Origin: Albimonas sp036154955
Lineage (GTDB): Bacteria > Pseudomonadota > Alphaproteobacteria > Rhodobacterales > Rhodobacteraceae
Assembly: GCA_036154955.1 (NCBI GenBank)
Contig: JAYZWL010000078.1
Coordinates: 1-64,000 of the forward strand
Length of the DNA: 64,000 nt
Reading direction: 5' to 3'
Position numbers and translations under genes: made by a program. Of the stretch, positions 1-8,146 are shown one piece after another (position 1 is the stretch's first letter; each line of letters begins with the position of its first letter). The notes beneath the pieces were generated by a model. That model was not told the origin of the DNA. It worked only from the letters and a program-made list of their open reading frames with translations, and made no database searches.

Positions 1-905
1 CGCCGCACGGCCCGCGTCGCCGCGCCGCCATCGCCCGCGACGCGCCGCGCCGGTCGCCGCCTGACAGGGCGCGCGCGGGCGGCGGGCCCGCCCGGCCCGA
101 GCGACTGGGCGAGCCGGTGGAGATCGCCCGCGCCGCCCGCGACGTGGCGCTGGCCATCGACATCTCCGGCTCCATGGCCGCCCACGACGTCCCCGGGCCC
201 GACGGGCGGCCGGCCCAGCGCCTGGCCGCGGTGCAGGACGCGGCGCGGCGCTTCGCGAAGGGGCGCGAGGGCGACCGGGCGGCGCTGATCGTGTTCGGCT
301 CCGCCGCCTATCTCCAGGCCCCGTCGACCGAGGACCTGTCCGCGGTCACGGCGCTGCTGGCGAGGACCGAGGCGGGCATGGCCGGGCCGCATACCGCGCT
401 GGGCGACGCGATCGGGCCGGCGATCCGCAGCTTCGAGGCGTCGGTGGTCGCGCAGCGCCTGCTGATCCTGCTGTCGGACGGGATGGACGCCGCCAGCCGG
501 ATGAGCCCGGTCAACGCCGCAGCCATCGCCGCGGAGCGCGGGGTGGAGATCCATGCCATCGACGCGGGCGACCCGGACGCCTCGGGCGAGGACCGGGGGG
601 ACGCGGCGAGCCTGCAGGCGATCGCGCGCCGCACCGGCGGCCGCTGTTTCTTCGCGGGCGACGCCGCGGCGCTGGAGGCGGTCTACGCGCGCATCGACGC
701 GCTGACCCCGAGCGAGGTGGAGACGCTGTCCTGGCGCCCGCGCGAGGCGCTGGCCTGGATCCCGCTGACCGGGGCGGCCCTGGTCGGGCTGCTGGCGACG
801 CTGGTCCTGCACCTGGGCGCGGCCCGCCGCGCGCGGCGCCGCCCTCCCGCCCCCCGACCCGACGCCCCCCGACCCGACGCCCCCCGAACCGGGGAGGCGC
901 CATGA
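1..905 (+). CDS. batA: BatA-like von Willebrand factor A protein, 5' end outside the window
   Basis: This is the C-terminal part of a membrane-anchored VWA protein of the Bat (aerotolerance) family, thought to act at the inner membrane with BatB and BatD. The frame is open from the window edge; a GTG at 117 is an internal start candidate, but the family normally has an N-terminal membrane segment before the VWA domain, so the true start should lie upstream. The metal-ion site is intact: DISGSM near 159-176, a Thr in GPHTALGDAIG, and an Asp in LLSDGMD. A C-terminal membrane helix (PLTGAALVGLLATLVLHLG) ends in a Pro/Arg-rich tail. The TGA overlaps the ATG of the next (broken) gene as ATGA. The gene looks functional where visible, unlike its two downstream partners. 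Confidence 0.75.
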   Translation, partial: PHGPRRRAAIARDAPRRSPPDRARAGGGPARPERLGEPVEIARAARDVALAIDISGSMAAHDVPGPDGRPAQRLAAVQDAARRFAKGREGDRAALIVFGSAAYLQAPSTEDLSAVTALLARTEAGMAGPHTALGDAIGPAIRSFEASVVAQRLLILLSDGMDAASRMSPVNAAAIAAERGVEIHAIDAGDPDASGEDRGDAASLQAIARRTGGRCFFAGDAAALEAVYARIDALTPSEVETLSWRPREALAWIPLTGAALVGLLATLVLHLGAARRARRRPPAPRPDAPRPDAPRTGEAP

Positions 906-1982
906 GCGACGCGGCCCTGTTCCCGGAGGCGTTCCACTTCCTGCGCTGCTGGCGCCGCTGCCGGCGCTGGCCGCGGTCCGGTGGCTCGTGCGGCGCGGGC
1001 GGCTGCGGGCGGAGGCGCCGACCGAGGCCATCGCCCCCCATCTGCGCCGGGCGCTGACCGTGGGCGGGGACGGGCGCGGGCGGCTGCGCGCCATCGACGG
1101 GGCGGCGGCGGTCTTCGCGCTGGCCGCGCTCGGCGCCGCCGGCGCCGCCGGCCCCGCCTGGACCCGCGCCCCGGCCCCCTTCGCCGCCCAGGCCGTGCCG
1201 GCGGTGGTGATCCTGAAGGTCGCCCGCTCGATGGAGGCGGCCGACGTCGCCCCCTCCCGGCTGGAACGGGGCAAGCAGGAGATCCGCGACGTCCTCGACC
1301 GTCGCGCCGGGGCGCGCAGGGCGCTGGCGGCCTATGCCGGCTCCGCCCATGCCGTCGTGCCGAAGACCGGCGACGCCGCGGCGATGGTCCCGTTTCTCGA
1401 CGCGCTGACGCCGGAGGTGATGCCGGTGGACGGCGACCGGGCGGCCGAGGCGCTGGCGCCGGCGGCGGGGCTGTCGGCGGCGGCGACCCTCGCCTCCGGC
1501 GCGGCGCGGACCGGGGGCCGGCGGACTGGTTCCTCACCCCCGACCAGCAGGGGCGGCTGGCCGCCGACCCGCTGCGCCGGGACCACGCGCTTTGCCGCAC
1601 CGGGCGCTGCAAGGAGGCGACGGAGGTCCTAGCCCGCCTCGACACGGCGCTGGAGCGGGATCCGGACTTCCCCGGCGCGGCGAAGGACCTCGCCCCCGCC
1701 CGTCGCATCGTTGCCTTCGTGGAGACCGCGCAAGAGACTGGGGATCCCGGCGACCAGCCCGAGCTGAAGGCCGACGACGCGGCCTATGACAACGTGGCCG
1801 ACCGTGGCCAGGAGGCGCCGGCCCCGGAGGAGGACGCGGCCGCGGGGCTGCGCTCGGCCGACCATTGGATGAACGCGCTCGACACCCGCCCCACCGACTT
1901 CCTGCGCCTGCGCTTCGCGATGGAGGCGGCGCAGCGCCCTGCGGGCAGGGGCGGGGACGGGATGGCGGAGGATGCGGAATGA
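902..1982 (+). pseudogene. batB: BatB-like VWA/TPR protein, broken by frameshifts and an internal deletion
   Basis: Three pieces of one BatB-like protein lie in order in different frames. The ATG at 902 starts a short N-terminus (MSDAALFPEAFHFLR) that leaves frame near 942. A second frame then gives the membrane segment and first half of the VWA domain, with the typical stretches PSRLERGKQEIRDVL, AAYAGSAHAVVPKTGD and ALTPEVMPVDGD. Near 1,500 it jumps to a third frame with the family C-terminus: WFLTPDQQG, a TPR-like remnant and TRPTDFLRLRFAMEAAQR. Most of the central VWA fold between about 1,490 and 1,525 is missing. The first metal-site motif reads KVARS where DxSxS is expected. Together these indicate a decayed gene rather than one sequencing slip. 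The order BatA-BatB-BatD is that of a normal bat cluster. Confidence 0.75.
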
Positions 1983-3000
1983 CGCGCCGGTCCGCGCCTC
2001 TCGCCGCGATGGCGTTGGCGTTGGTCCTGACGCCGCCGTCCCCGGACCTCTCCGCCGGCGGCGCCCGAGCCCAGGGGTGAAGCGCGGCGGAGATCGAGGC
2101 CGACCGCGCCGCCCCGACGGCCCTCGCCGCGACGCAGGCCGCGCCCGTCGACCCGGTCCTGCGCGTGGAGTTCGAGACGACGGAGGCGGCCGCCGGCCAG
2201 CCGCTCGACCTGCGGATCACGGCGCTGGTCCCCACCTTCATGCCCAGGCCCCCCGACCGGCCGGGCCTGGAGGCGCCGGACCTGCTGGCGCGCCCGCCCG
2301 CGCGCGCCGCCCACCCGGTCAGCGAGACCGTGGACGGAGAGACCTGGTCCGGCGTCTCGCGCCGCTGGCGGCTGATCCCGATCGCGGACAAGGCCTTTGC
2401 GCTGACCGGCCGGACGGTGCGGGTCGCCTGGTCGGATCCGGAGAGCGGGGCGGCGAAGACCGCGGACCTCGCCCTCCCGCCGCTGGAATTCCGCCGGGTC
2501 CGGCCGAAGGGGACCGAGGACATGGACCCGTTCCTCGCCGCGCGCCGGCTGACCCTGACCCGGACGGTGGAGCGGATCGCGGCGGGCGCGGCCGGGACGG
2601 CAGGCGAGGGGGACGCCGCAGGGAATGACGCCGGGAAAACCGGGGCGGGCGAGGCCGAGCCGACGCCGCGCCCCCAGCCCCCGGCGACAGCCTCGTCGTC
2701 ACCCTCGTCGCCGAGGCGGAGGGGCTGTCGCGCCTGTTCCTGCCCCCGCTCGCCCCGGTCCCGGTCGTCGACGGCGTCGCCGCCTATCCGGACCCGCCCC
2801 GGGTGGCTGAAACCCACGGCCGCGCAGGCCGCGGCGGGACGCGGACGGAGCGGATGGCGATGATGGCCGAGGGCGGCGGCGCGGGCGAGATCCCGGCCGT
2901 GACCCTGCGCTGGTTCGACCTGGAGGCGGGGGAGGCGCGGGAGGCGACGGTCCCGGCCGTGACGGTCTCGGTCGATGGCCCCCCCGGCGCGCGGCGCGGG
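1979..3000 (+). pseudogene. batD: BatD-like protein, broken by a stop and a frameshift
   Basis: The ATG at 1,979 overlaps the last codons of the BatB remnant and begins a signal-peptide-like stretch (MTRRSAPLAAMALALVL). A TGA at 2,078-2,080 interrupts it, and the same frame then continues with BatD features: TTEAAAGQPLDLRITALVP, HPVSETVDGETWSGVSRRW and a MDPFLAARRLTL stretch. Around 2,690 the frame changes; the second frame continues with GDSLVVTLVAEAEG, LPPLAPVPVV, GTRTERM and AVTLRWFDLEAGEA before fading near 3,000. The C-terminal membrane region expected for BatD is not seen before the sulfate operon begins. The 3' limit is approximate. BatD family proteins are periplasm-facing partners of the Bat VWA proteins; this copy cannot give a normal product without recoding. 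Confidence 0.7.
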
Positions 3001-3150
3001 CGGGGCGGCGAACGGGGCGAAACGAGAGGCGGCGGGGCGGTCGGGCCGCGTCCCAACGCCTTCCGGCCCTGCCACGGCCGCCTGCGCCTCGTCGTCCCGA
3101 TGCGCCGCACCGCGCCCCCCTCCGCCCAGGCGGTTCGCCCGACCCGGCCC

Positions 3151-3888
3151 TCAGCCGCCCGGCGTCGCGGCGGCGTCGAGGAAGGCGCGCACGAAGGGGC
3201 TGCGCGGGCGGGCGCGCAGCTCGGCCGGGGGGGCGGCCTGCTCGATCCGGCCCATCGACATCACCGCCACGAGATCGGCCAGCGCCATCGCCTCGTCCTG
3301 GTCGTGGGTCACGAACACCGTGGTCAGCCCGGTCTCGTCATGGATGCGGCGCAGACCCGCCCGCAGCTCCCGCCGCACCGCGGCGTCGAGCGCGCCGAAG
3401 GGCTCGTCCAGCAGCAGCATCCGCGGCTCGATCGCCAGCGCCCGGGCCAGCGCCACCCGCTGCCGCTGCCCGCCCGAAAGTTGCGCGGGATAGCGGCCGC
3501 CGATGCCGGGCAGGCGGATCAGGTCCAGCAACCCCTCCACCCGTCGCGCGATCTCCGCCTCCGCCGGCCGGGTCCGGCGCGGGCGGGCGCGCAGGCCGTA
3601 GGAGACGTTCTCGAACACGGTCATGTGGCGGAAGAGGGCGTAATGCTGGAACACGAAGCCCGCCCGGCGCGCCTGCACCCCCAGCCCGGCGGCGTCGACC
3701 CCGTCGAACAGCACCCGCCCGGAAGAGGGGATCTCCAGCCCCGCCAGGATGCGCAGCAGCGTGGTCTTGCCCGAGCCCGACGGCCCCAGCAGCGCCGCCA
3801 GCGCTCCGGACGGGATGGCCAACGACACCGGATGCAGCGCGGGGGCGTGGTCGTAGGTCTTGGCGACGGCGTCGATCTCGATGCGCAT
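3151..3888 (-). CDS. cysA: Sulfate/thiosulfate ABC transporter ATP-binding protein, short form
   Basis: This is the ATPase that powers sulfate or thiosulfate import with the CysT/CysW permeases and the periplasmic binding protein encoded in the same operon. At 245 residues it has a full ABC domain: Walker A GPSGSGKTT (35-43), Q-loop Gln81, signature LSGGQ (137-141), Walker B MLLLDEP (157-163) and switch His195. Classic CysA proteins have roughly 100 more residues carrying a C-terminal regulatory/TOBE region, which is missing here, so the protein resembles the short CysA form. It is the last gene of a leftward operon, 48 bases after cysW, with a GAAGGA-type ribosome site before the ATG. Confidence 0.85.
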   Translation of the reverse strand: MRIEIDAVAKTYDHAPALHPVSLAIPSGALAALLGPSGSGKTTLLRILAGLEIPSSGRVLFDGVDAAGLGVQARRAGFVFQHYALFRHMTVFENVSYGLRARPRRTRPAEAEIARRVEGLLDLIRLPGIGGRYPAQLSGGQRQRVALARALAIEPRMLLLDEPFGALDAAVRRELRAGLRRIHDETGLTTVFVTHDQDEAMALADLVAVMSMGRIEQAAPPAELRARPRSPFVRAFLDAAATPGG

Positions 3889-3936
3889 GGCGGGTCCTTC
3901 AGGAGGGGGAGGGAGGGGAAGGGGAAGGAAGGCGGC

Positions 3937-4800
3937 TCAGCGCCGCCGCGCGGCGGCCAGCGCCCCGGCATGACGGCGTTCCAGCGCCAGCTTCAGCCCC
4001 AGCGTGACCAGCGCCAGCAGCGCCAGAAGGGCGGCGAGCGCGAAGGCGGCGGCGGAGAGATACTCGTTCCACAGCATCTCGATCATCACCGGCAGGGTGG
4101 CCGTCTCGCCCCGGATCCGGCCGGAGACCACCGCCACCGCCCCGAACTCCCCCATGGCGCGGGCGTTGCACAAAAGCACGCCGTAAAGCAGCGCCCAGCG
4201 GATGTTGGGCAGGGTCACGGTGCGGAACATCCGCCAGCCGGAGGCGCCGAGGGTGAGCGCCGCCTCCTCCTCGGCGCGGCCCTGCTCCAGCATCACCGGC
4301 AGCACCTCGCGCGCCACGAAGGGGAAGGTGACGAAGACGGTGGCCAGCAGGATGCCGGGCAGGGCGAAGATCACCCGCAGCTCATGCCCCGCCAGCCACC
4401 CGCCCAGCGAGGAATTGGCCCCGTAGAGCAGCACCAGCGCCAGCCCCGCCACCACCGGCGAGACCGAGAAGGGCAGGTCGATCAGCGAGATCGCGAAGGC
4501 CTTGCCGCGCAGGTCGAAGCGGGCGAGCGCCCAGGTCGCTGCCAGCCCGACCGCGACGTTGACCGGCACGACGATGGCCGCGACCAGCAGGGTCAGGCGG
4601 ATGGCGGCGGCGGCCTCCGGCTCGAACGGCGCGGCGAGGGCGGGGGCGATCCCGTCGCGCAGCGCCTCGGCGAAGATCGCGGCCAGCGGGGCCAGCAGCA
4701 GGACCGCGGCGACCAGGGCGACGGCGGCGGTCAGGGCGATGCGGACGCCCGCCGGCTCGGTGGTCGCGGATGCGCGGGGAAGGGCGGGGGCGTCAGCCAT
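3937..4800 (-). CDS. cysW: Sulfate/thiosulfate ABC transporter permease CysW
   Basis: This is one of the two inner-membrane permease subunits of the sulfate importer. The 287-residue protein has about six hydrophobic helices and the cytoplasmic EAA loop that contacts the ATPase (EEEAALTLGASGWRMF, followed by LPNIRWALLYG). A short variable N-terminus precedes the first helix (ALTAAVALVAAVLLLAPLA). The order binding protein, CysT, CysW, CysA identifies the subunit. Its start overlaps the end of the unusual intervening ORF by 8 bases, which suggests translational coupling. Confidence 0.88.
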   Translation of the reverse strand: MADAPALPRASATTEPAGVRIALTAAVALVAAVLLLAPLAAIFAEALRDGIAPALAAPFEPEAAAAIRLTLLVAAIVVPVNVAVGLAATWALARFDLRGKAFAISLIDLPFSVSPVVAGLALVLLYGANSSLGGWLAGHELRVIFALPGILLATVFVTFPFVAREVLPVMLEQGRAEEEAALTLGASGWRMFRTVTLPNIRWALLYGVLLCNARAMGEFGAVAVVSGRIRGETATLPVMIEMLWNEYLSAAAFALAALLALLALVTLGLKLALERRHAGALAAARRR

Positions 4801-5515
4801 GGGCGGGGCTCCGGTCGGGGCGGGGACGAGGGGGACGAGGGTAGGGACGGGGAAGGGCGAACGCCCGGCCGGGGGCGACGCGGAAGCGGGGCGGGCGGGA
4901 CCGGGCGGCGCGCAGGGCGAGGCGGCGCGACGGGACGGCCCGGACCAGCGCCGCGAGGACCAGCAGCGCCGGTCCGCCGACCGCGTAGCCCGCCAGCGCC
5001 CAGCCCCACCCGGCCCCCGCCGCGGCGAGACCCGCCGCCAGCGCCGCGCCCCCGGCCATCGCCCGCAGGCCGAGGGCGAGGCCGAAGCCGGCGGCGTCGG
5101 GGCGGAGGAAAGCGGAGCCGTCGCCAGACCCCGCGCGATCGCGGCGGAGCGCGGCGGGACCGGCGGGCGAGCCTCCGTCGAGGCCGCGGCCCGCGGCCGG
5201 CGGGTCCCGGCGCGGCAGGCGGGCGGGGACAGCGGCCGCGGGGCCCGGCGTCGCGGGGGCCAGGACCGAAGGGAGGGGCGTCGCGGGCGTCGGTTTCGCA
5301 GGCATCGGTTTCACGGGCATCGGATTCACGGGCATCGGGGTCTCGGGCCTCCGGGTCTCGGGCATCGGCGTGAAGGGCATCGGGTCGGGGGCGCGCGCCT
5401 CCGGGCCGAGAGGGTCCGGGGCGGACGCGGCCGGGGCGTCCGGCCGGGCGGGGAGGGCGGGCGCGCGGCGGGGGGCGGGCCGCGGCGACCCCCGGGGCGC
5501 GTCGCGGTCAGACAT
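4793..5515 (-). CDS. Proline-rich hypothetical membrane protein between cysT and cysW
   Basis: I do not recognise this 240-residue reading frame. The N-terminal half is Pro/Ala/Arg-rich and contains a five-residue tandem repeat of the type PMPVN-PMPVK-PMPAK. The C-terminal half has one or two plausible membrane segments (ALGLRAMAGGAALAAGLAA; VGGPALLVLAALV) and ends in an Arg/Pro-rich tail. It overlaps cysT and cysW by 8 bases each, the arrangement expected of a translated operon gene, whereas cysT and cysW are normally adjacent. Against it, long frames of this composition arise easily by chance in DNA this GC-rich, and no ribosome site is evident. It may be a lineage-specific accessory protein or an expanded spacer that happens to be open. 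Confidence 0.4.
   Translation of the reverse strand: MSDRDAPRGSPRPAPRRAPALPARPDAPAASAPDPLGPEARAPDPMPFTPMPETRRPETPMPVNPMPVKPMPAKPTPATPLPSVLAPATPGPAAAVPARLPRRDPPAAGRGLDGGSPAGPAALRRDRAGSGDGSAFLRPDAAGFGLALGLRAMAGGAALAAGLAAAGAGWGWALAGYAVGGPALLVLAALVRAVPSRRLALRAARSRPPRFRVAPGRAFALPRPYPRPPRPRPDRSPAHG
5285..5389. repeat. 15-bp imperfect tandem repeat, seven units
   Basis: Seven consecutive 15-base units with consensus GGGCATCGGnTTCAC begin at 5,285, 5,300, 5,315, 5,330, 5,345, 5,360 and 5,375. The unit length is a multiple of three, so copy-number change would keep the intervening cysT-cysW reading frame open. On the minus strand they encode the PMPxx repeats of that frame. Confidence 0.85.
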
Positions 5516-6347
5516 CTCCGATCCTCCTCCGGCTCCAGACCTGCAGGACGTTGATCGCCAGCAGCATCGCGAAGGACGCGGCCAGCATCGCCACGCCGAT
5601 GGCGGCGGCGGCGTCGTAGTCGAACTCCTCCAGCCGGATCACGATCAGCAGGGGCGCGATCTCGGTCCGGTAGGGGGCGTTGCCGGCGATGAAGATGACC
5701 GAGCCGTATTCCCCCGCCGACCGCGCCAGCGCCAGCGCGAAGCCGGTCGAGAGCGCTGGCGTCAGGGCGGGCGCCACCACCCGGGCCAGCGTCCGCGCGC
5801 GGGAGGCGCCCAGCGTGGCGCTGGCCTCCTCCTCCTCCCGCGAGAGCTCGGCGATCACCGGCTGCACGGTGCGGGTGACGAAGGGCAGGCCCACGAAGAC
5901 CAGCGCCACCCACACCCCCGCCTCCGCATAGGCCACCTGCGCCCCCAGCGGGGCCAGCGCCGCGCCGAAGACCCCGTTCGGGGCGTAGAGCGCGCAGAGC
6001 GCCACCCCCGCCACCGCGGTCGGCAGGGCGAAGGGCAGGTCCACGGCCGCGTCCAGCAGGCGGCGGCCCGGAAAGCGGTAGCGGCTCAGCGCCCAGGCCA
6101 GCGCCAGCCCCAGCGGCAGGTTGATCGCCGAGGCGATCAGCGCCGCGCGGAACGACAGGCCCAGCGCGGCGAGCGTGCGGGGCGCGGTCACCTCCGCCCA
6201 GAACGCCGCCGGCCCCGCCTCCAGCCCCCGCGCCAGCAGGGCGGCCAGCGGCCCCAGCACCACCAGCGCCAGCGCCGTGGTCATCAGCGCGAAGGCCGGC
6301 CCGAAGCCCGGCAGGGGCGAGGGCGTGCGCAGCAGGATCCCGCGCAT
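5508..6347 (-). CDS. cysT: Sulfate/thiosulfate ABC transporter permease CysT
   Basis: This is the second permease subunit of the sulfate importer. The 279-residue protein has six predicted helices and an EAA loop (EEEEASATLGASRARTL) followed by the usual hydrophobic stretch. It begins 3 bases after the end of the upstream binding-protein gene, so the two are probably translated together. The C-terminus (NVLQVWSRRRIGDV) overlaps the start of the intervening hypothetical ORF. Confidence 0.88.
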   Translation of the reverse strand: MRGILLRTPSPLPGFGPAFALMTTALALVVLGPLAALLARGLEAGPAAFWAEVTAPRTLAALGLSFRAALIASAINLPLGLALAWALSRYRFPGRRLLDAAVDLPFALPTAVAGVALCALYAPNGVFGAALAPLGAQVAYAEAGVWVALVFVGLPFVTRTVQPVIAELSREEEEASATLGASRARTLARVVAPALTPALSTGFALALARSAGEYGSVIFIAGNAPYRTEIAPLLIVIRLEEFDYDAAAAIGVAMLAASFAMLLAINVLQVWSRRRIGDV

Positions 6348-6350
6348 GGC

Positions 6351-7397
6351 TCAGCGCCCCCAGACCTGGTCGAAGATCCCGCCATCGGCGAAGAACCGCG
6401 CCTGCGCCGCCGACCAGCCGCCATAGTCGGCGATGGTGGCCAGCTCCAGCGTCGGGAACCGCGCCGTCAGCTCCGCATCCGCCGCAGACAGGTCGCGGGC
6501 CCGGAAATGCCGGCGCAGCGCCAGCGCCTGCGCCTCGGGGCGGTAGAGCCCCTCCAGATAGTCCCGCGCCGCCTGAAGCTGGGCCTGGGAGCGGATATTG
6601 CCCTCCACCAGCGCCACGGGAGGTTCGGCGAGGATGGAGACGGAGGGGACCACGATCTCGAACCCCTCCTCCGGCATCTCGTCCAGCGCCAGCATCGCCT
6701 CGTTCTCCCAGGCGAGCAGCACGTCTCCGACCCCGCGCCGGGCGAAGGTGGTGGTGGCCCCCCGCGCGCCGGTGTCGAGCACGGGGACATGGGCGAAAAG
6801 CGCCCCCAGCCAGGCCTTCGCCGCCGTCTCGTCCCCGCCATGGGCGCGCATCGCCCAGGTCCAGGCGGCCAGCACGTTCCAGCGCGCCCCGCCGGAGGTC
6901 TTGGGGTTGGGGGTGATGACCTCCACCCCCTCGCGGGTCAGGTCGCCCCAGTCGCGGACGCCCTTCGGATTGCCCCGGCGCACCAGGAACACGATGGTCG
7001 AGGCGTAGGGGGCGGCGTTGTGCGGCAGGCGCGAGGCCCAGTCCTTCGGGATCAGGTCGGAGCGCGCGGCGATGGCGTCGATGTCGGCGGCCAGCGCCAG
7101 CGTGACCACCGTGGCCCCCAGTCCGTCGATCACCGCCCGCGCCTGGCCGCCGGAGCCGCCATGGGACTGGCGGATCTCCACCGGCGGCTCGCCGGCCTCC
7201 GCCCGCCATTTGGCGAAGAGGGCGTTGTAGTCGCGGTAGAATTCCCGCGTGGGGTCGTAGGAGACGTTGAGGATCTCCAGCGCCTCCGCCCGGACGGGGT
7301 CGGAGGGGCCGACGGCCGCCAGCAGCGCCAGCAGCGCCGCCGCGGCGCGGGCGCGCGGGCGGGGGGCGAGGCGGGGGGAGAGGATCGGAAGGGCCAT
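6351..7397 (-). CDS. Periplasmic sulfate/thiosulfate-binding protein
   Basis: This is the substrate-binding subunit of the sulfate importer (Sbp/CysP family). The 348-residue precursor has a long, Arg-containing export signal with the hydrophobic core AAAALLALLAAVG. Family motifs are clear: NVSYDPTREFYRDYN, QSHGGSGGQARAVIDGL, and NPKTSGGARWNVLAAW, which contribute backbone contacts to the oxyanion. It is the first gene of the leftward operon; the 115-base gap upstream holds palindromic sequences that could be its operator. Sbp and CysP cannot be separated with confidence from sequence alone, so sulfate versus thiosulfate preference is open. Confidence 0.88.
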   Translation of the reverse strand: MALPILSPRLAPRPRARAAAALLALLAAVGPSDPVRAEALEILNVSYDPTREFYRDYNALFAKWRAEAGEPPVEIRQSHGGSGGQARAVIDGLGATVVTLALAADIDAIAARSDLIPKDWASRLPHNAAPYASTIVFLVRRGNPKGVRDWGDLTREGVEVITPNPKTSGGARWNVLAAWTWAMRAHGGDETAAKAWLGALFAHVPVLDTGARGATTTFARRGVGDVLLAWENEAMLALDEMPEEGFEIVVPSVSILAEPPVALVEGNIRSQAQLQAARDYLEGLYRPEAQALALRRHFRARDLSAADAELTARFPTLELATIADYGGWSAAQARFFADGGIFDQVWGR

Positions 7398-7444
7398 GGT
7401 CGATGCTCCGGGGTTCGGGGAGGACGCGCCTCCGGTTTCCCGAA

Positions 7445-7485
7445 ATATCGACAGAGTTTATCGAGATAGGCGAGAGAACGTTCTC
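7445..7485. promoter_or_regulatory. Candidate operator region upstream of the sulfate-binding-protein gene
   Basis: This lies between the sulfate-binding-protein gene and the Rrf2 gene, in the leader of the former. ATATCG (7,445-7,450) and TTATCG (7,458-7,463) resemble the hexamers in front of the Rrf2/Lrp pair at 8,068-8,100. GAGAACGTTCTC (7,474-7,485) is a perfect 12-base palindrome. Its position suits a repressor or activator site for the sulfate operon; the bound protein is unknown. Confidence 0.45.
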
Positions 7486-7512
7486 GCCGTTCTCAGCCCC
7501 GGCCGGAGCGGA

Positions 7513-7980
7513 TTATTCTCCCGCCGCCGGGGCGAGGGAGGCGAAGCGTTCCAGGGGCCGCGAGTCGGCCATGAAGTCCGCCAGCGTCAGCGATTCCACC
7601 ATCAGGACATAGGCGTCATAGAACCCGCCCAGCACCGCGCGCACCCGGCAGGCGGCCTCGTCCGGGCAGTCGTCGCAGGGCTGGTAGGCCTTGCGCGACA
7701 GGCATTGCAACGGCGCCATCGGCCCGTCGATCAGCCGCAGCACCTGGGCGAGGGAGACGGTCCGCGGCTCCTTGATCAGCTCATAGCCGCCGTTGCGCCC
7801 CCGGCGGGAGCCGATCAGGCCGCCGCGCTTGAGGTCGAGCAGGATGTGTTCGAGGAACCGCTTGGGCGCGCCGGAGCGCTGGGCGATGGTCTCGATCCGC
7901 AGCGCCTCGCCATCCGCGGCGCGCTCGTCGGCCAGGGTGGTCAGGGCCTTGAGGGCGTATTTGGCCTTGAGCGTGATCAT
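7513..7980 (-). CDS. Rrf2-family transcriptional regulator
   Basis: This 155-residue winged-helix regulator has the family N-terminus (MITLKAKYALKALTTLA), a recognition region around residues 34-52 and the wing RRGRNGGYEL (59-68). Four cysteines lie in the region that binds an iron-sulfur cluster in many Rrf2 proteins: C93, C102, C105 and C111. It is transcribed toward the sulfate operon and diverges from an Lrp-type gene. Rrf2 proteins such as CymR and IscR sense cysteine or Fe-S status, so control of sulfate uptake is a reasonable inference, not shown directly. The 166-base divergent spacer carries a phased operator-like array. Confidence 0.85.
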   Translation of the reverse strand: MITLKAKYALKALTTLADERAADGEALRIETIAQRSGAPKRFLEHILLDLKRGGLIGSRRGRNGGYELIKEPRTVSLAQVLRLIDGPMAPLQCLSRKAYQPCDDCPDEAACRVRAVLGGFYDAYVLMVESLTLADFMADSRPLERFASLAPAAGE

Positions 7981-8067
7981 CGCGGGCAGGGGTCCGGGAC
8001 AGAGAGGGGGCGTGCGGGACGCGGCGGGCGCATCCTAGCATCGCGGGCGGGGAATGCGAGCGGTAAT

Positions 8068-8100
8068 CGATAATCACGATAAACATTATCGACATTATCG
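8068..8100. promoter_or_regulatory. Phased operator-like array between the Rrf2 and Lrp genes
   Basis: Four hexamers recur every 9 bases: CGATAA at 8,068 and 8,077, then its reverse complement TTATCG at 8,086 and 8,095, separated by the triplets tca, aca and aca. The whole is a dyad with two half-sites per arm. It lies in an AT-rich pocket between two divergently transcribed regulator genes, so one or both products probably bind here. The array also argues for starting the Lrp gene at 8,147 rather than at the in-frame ATG at 8,054. Confidence 0.75.
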
Positions 8101-8146
8101 AAAATCATGTCATGCTCTCCCCCGATCCCCGCAGGGAGGCGACTCG

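Noticed and set aside
2803..5373. An 856-codon plus-strand open frame covering the sulfate operon
   Set aside because: Beyond the first 200 bases (BatD remnant) it is antisense to cysA, cysW and the intervening ORF, is Gly/Arg/Gln-rich and has no family motifs; it is a composition artefact.
8054..8146. A longer Lrp protein starting at 8,054
   Set aside because: It would encode the operator array as protein (HDKHYRHYRK) and lacks a ribosome site; 8,147 fits the family start.
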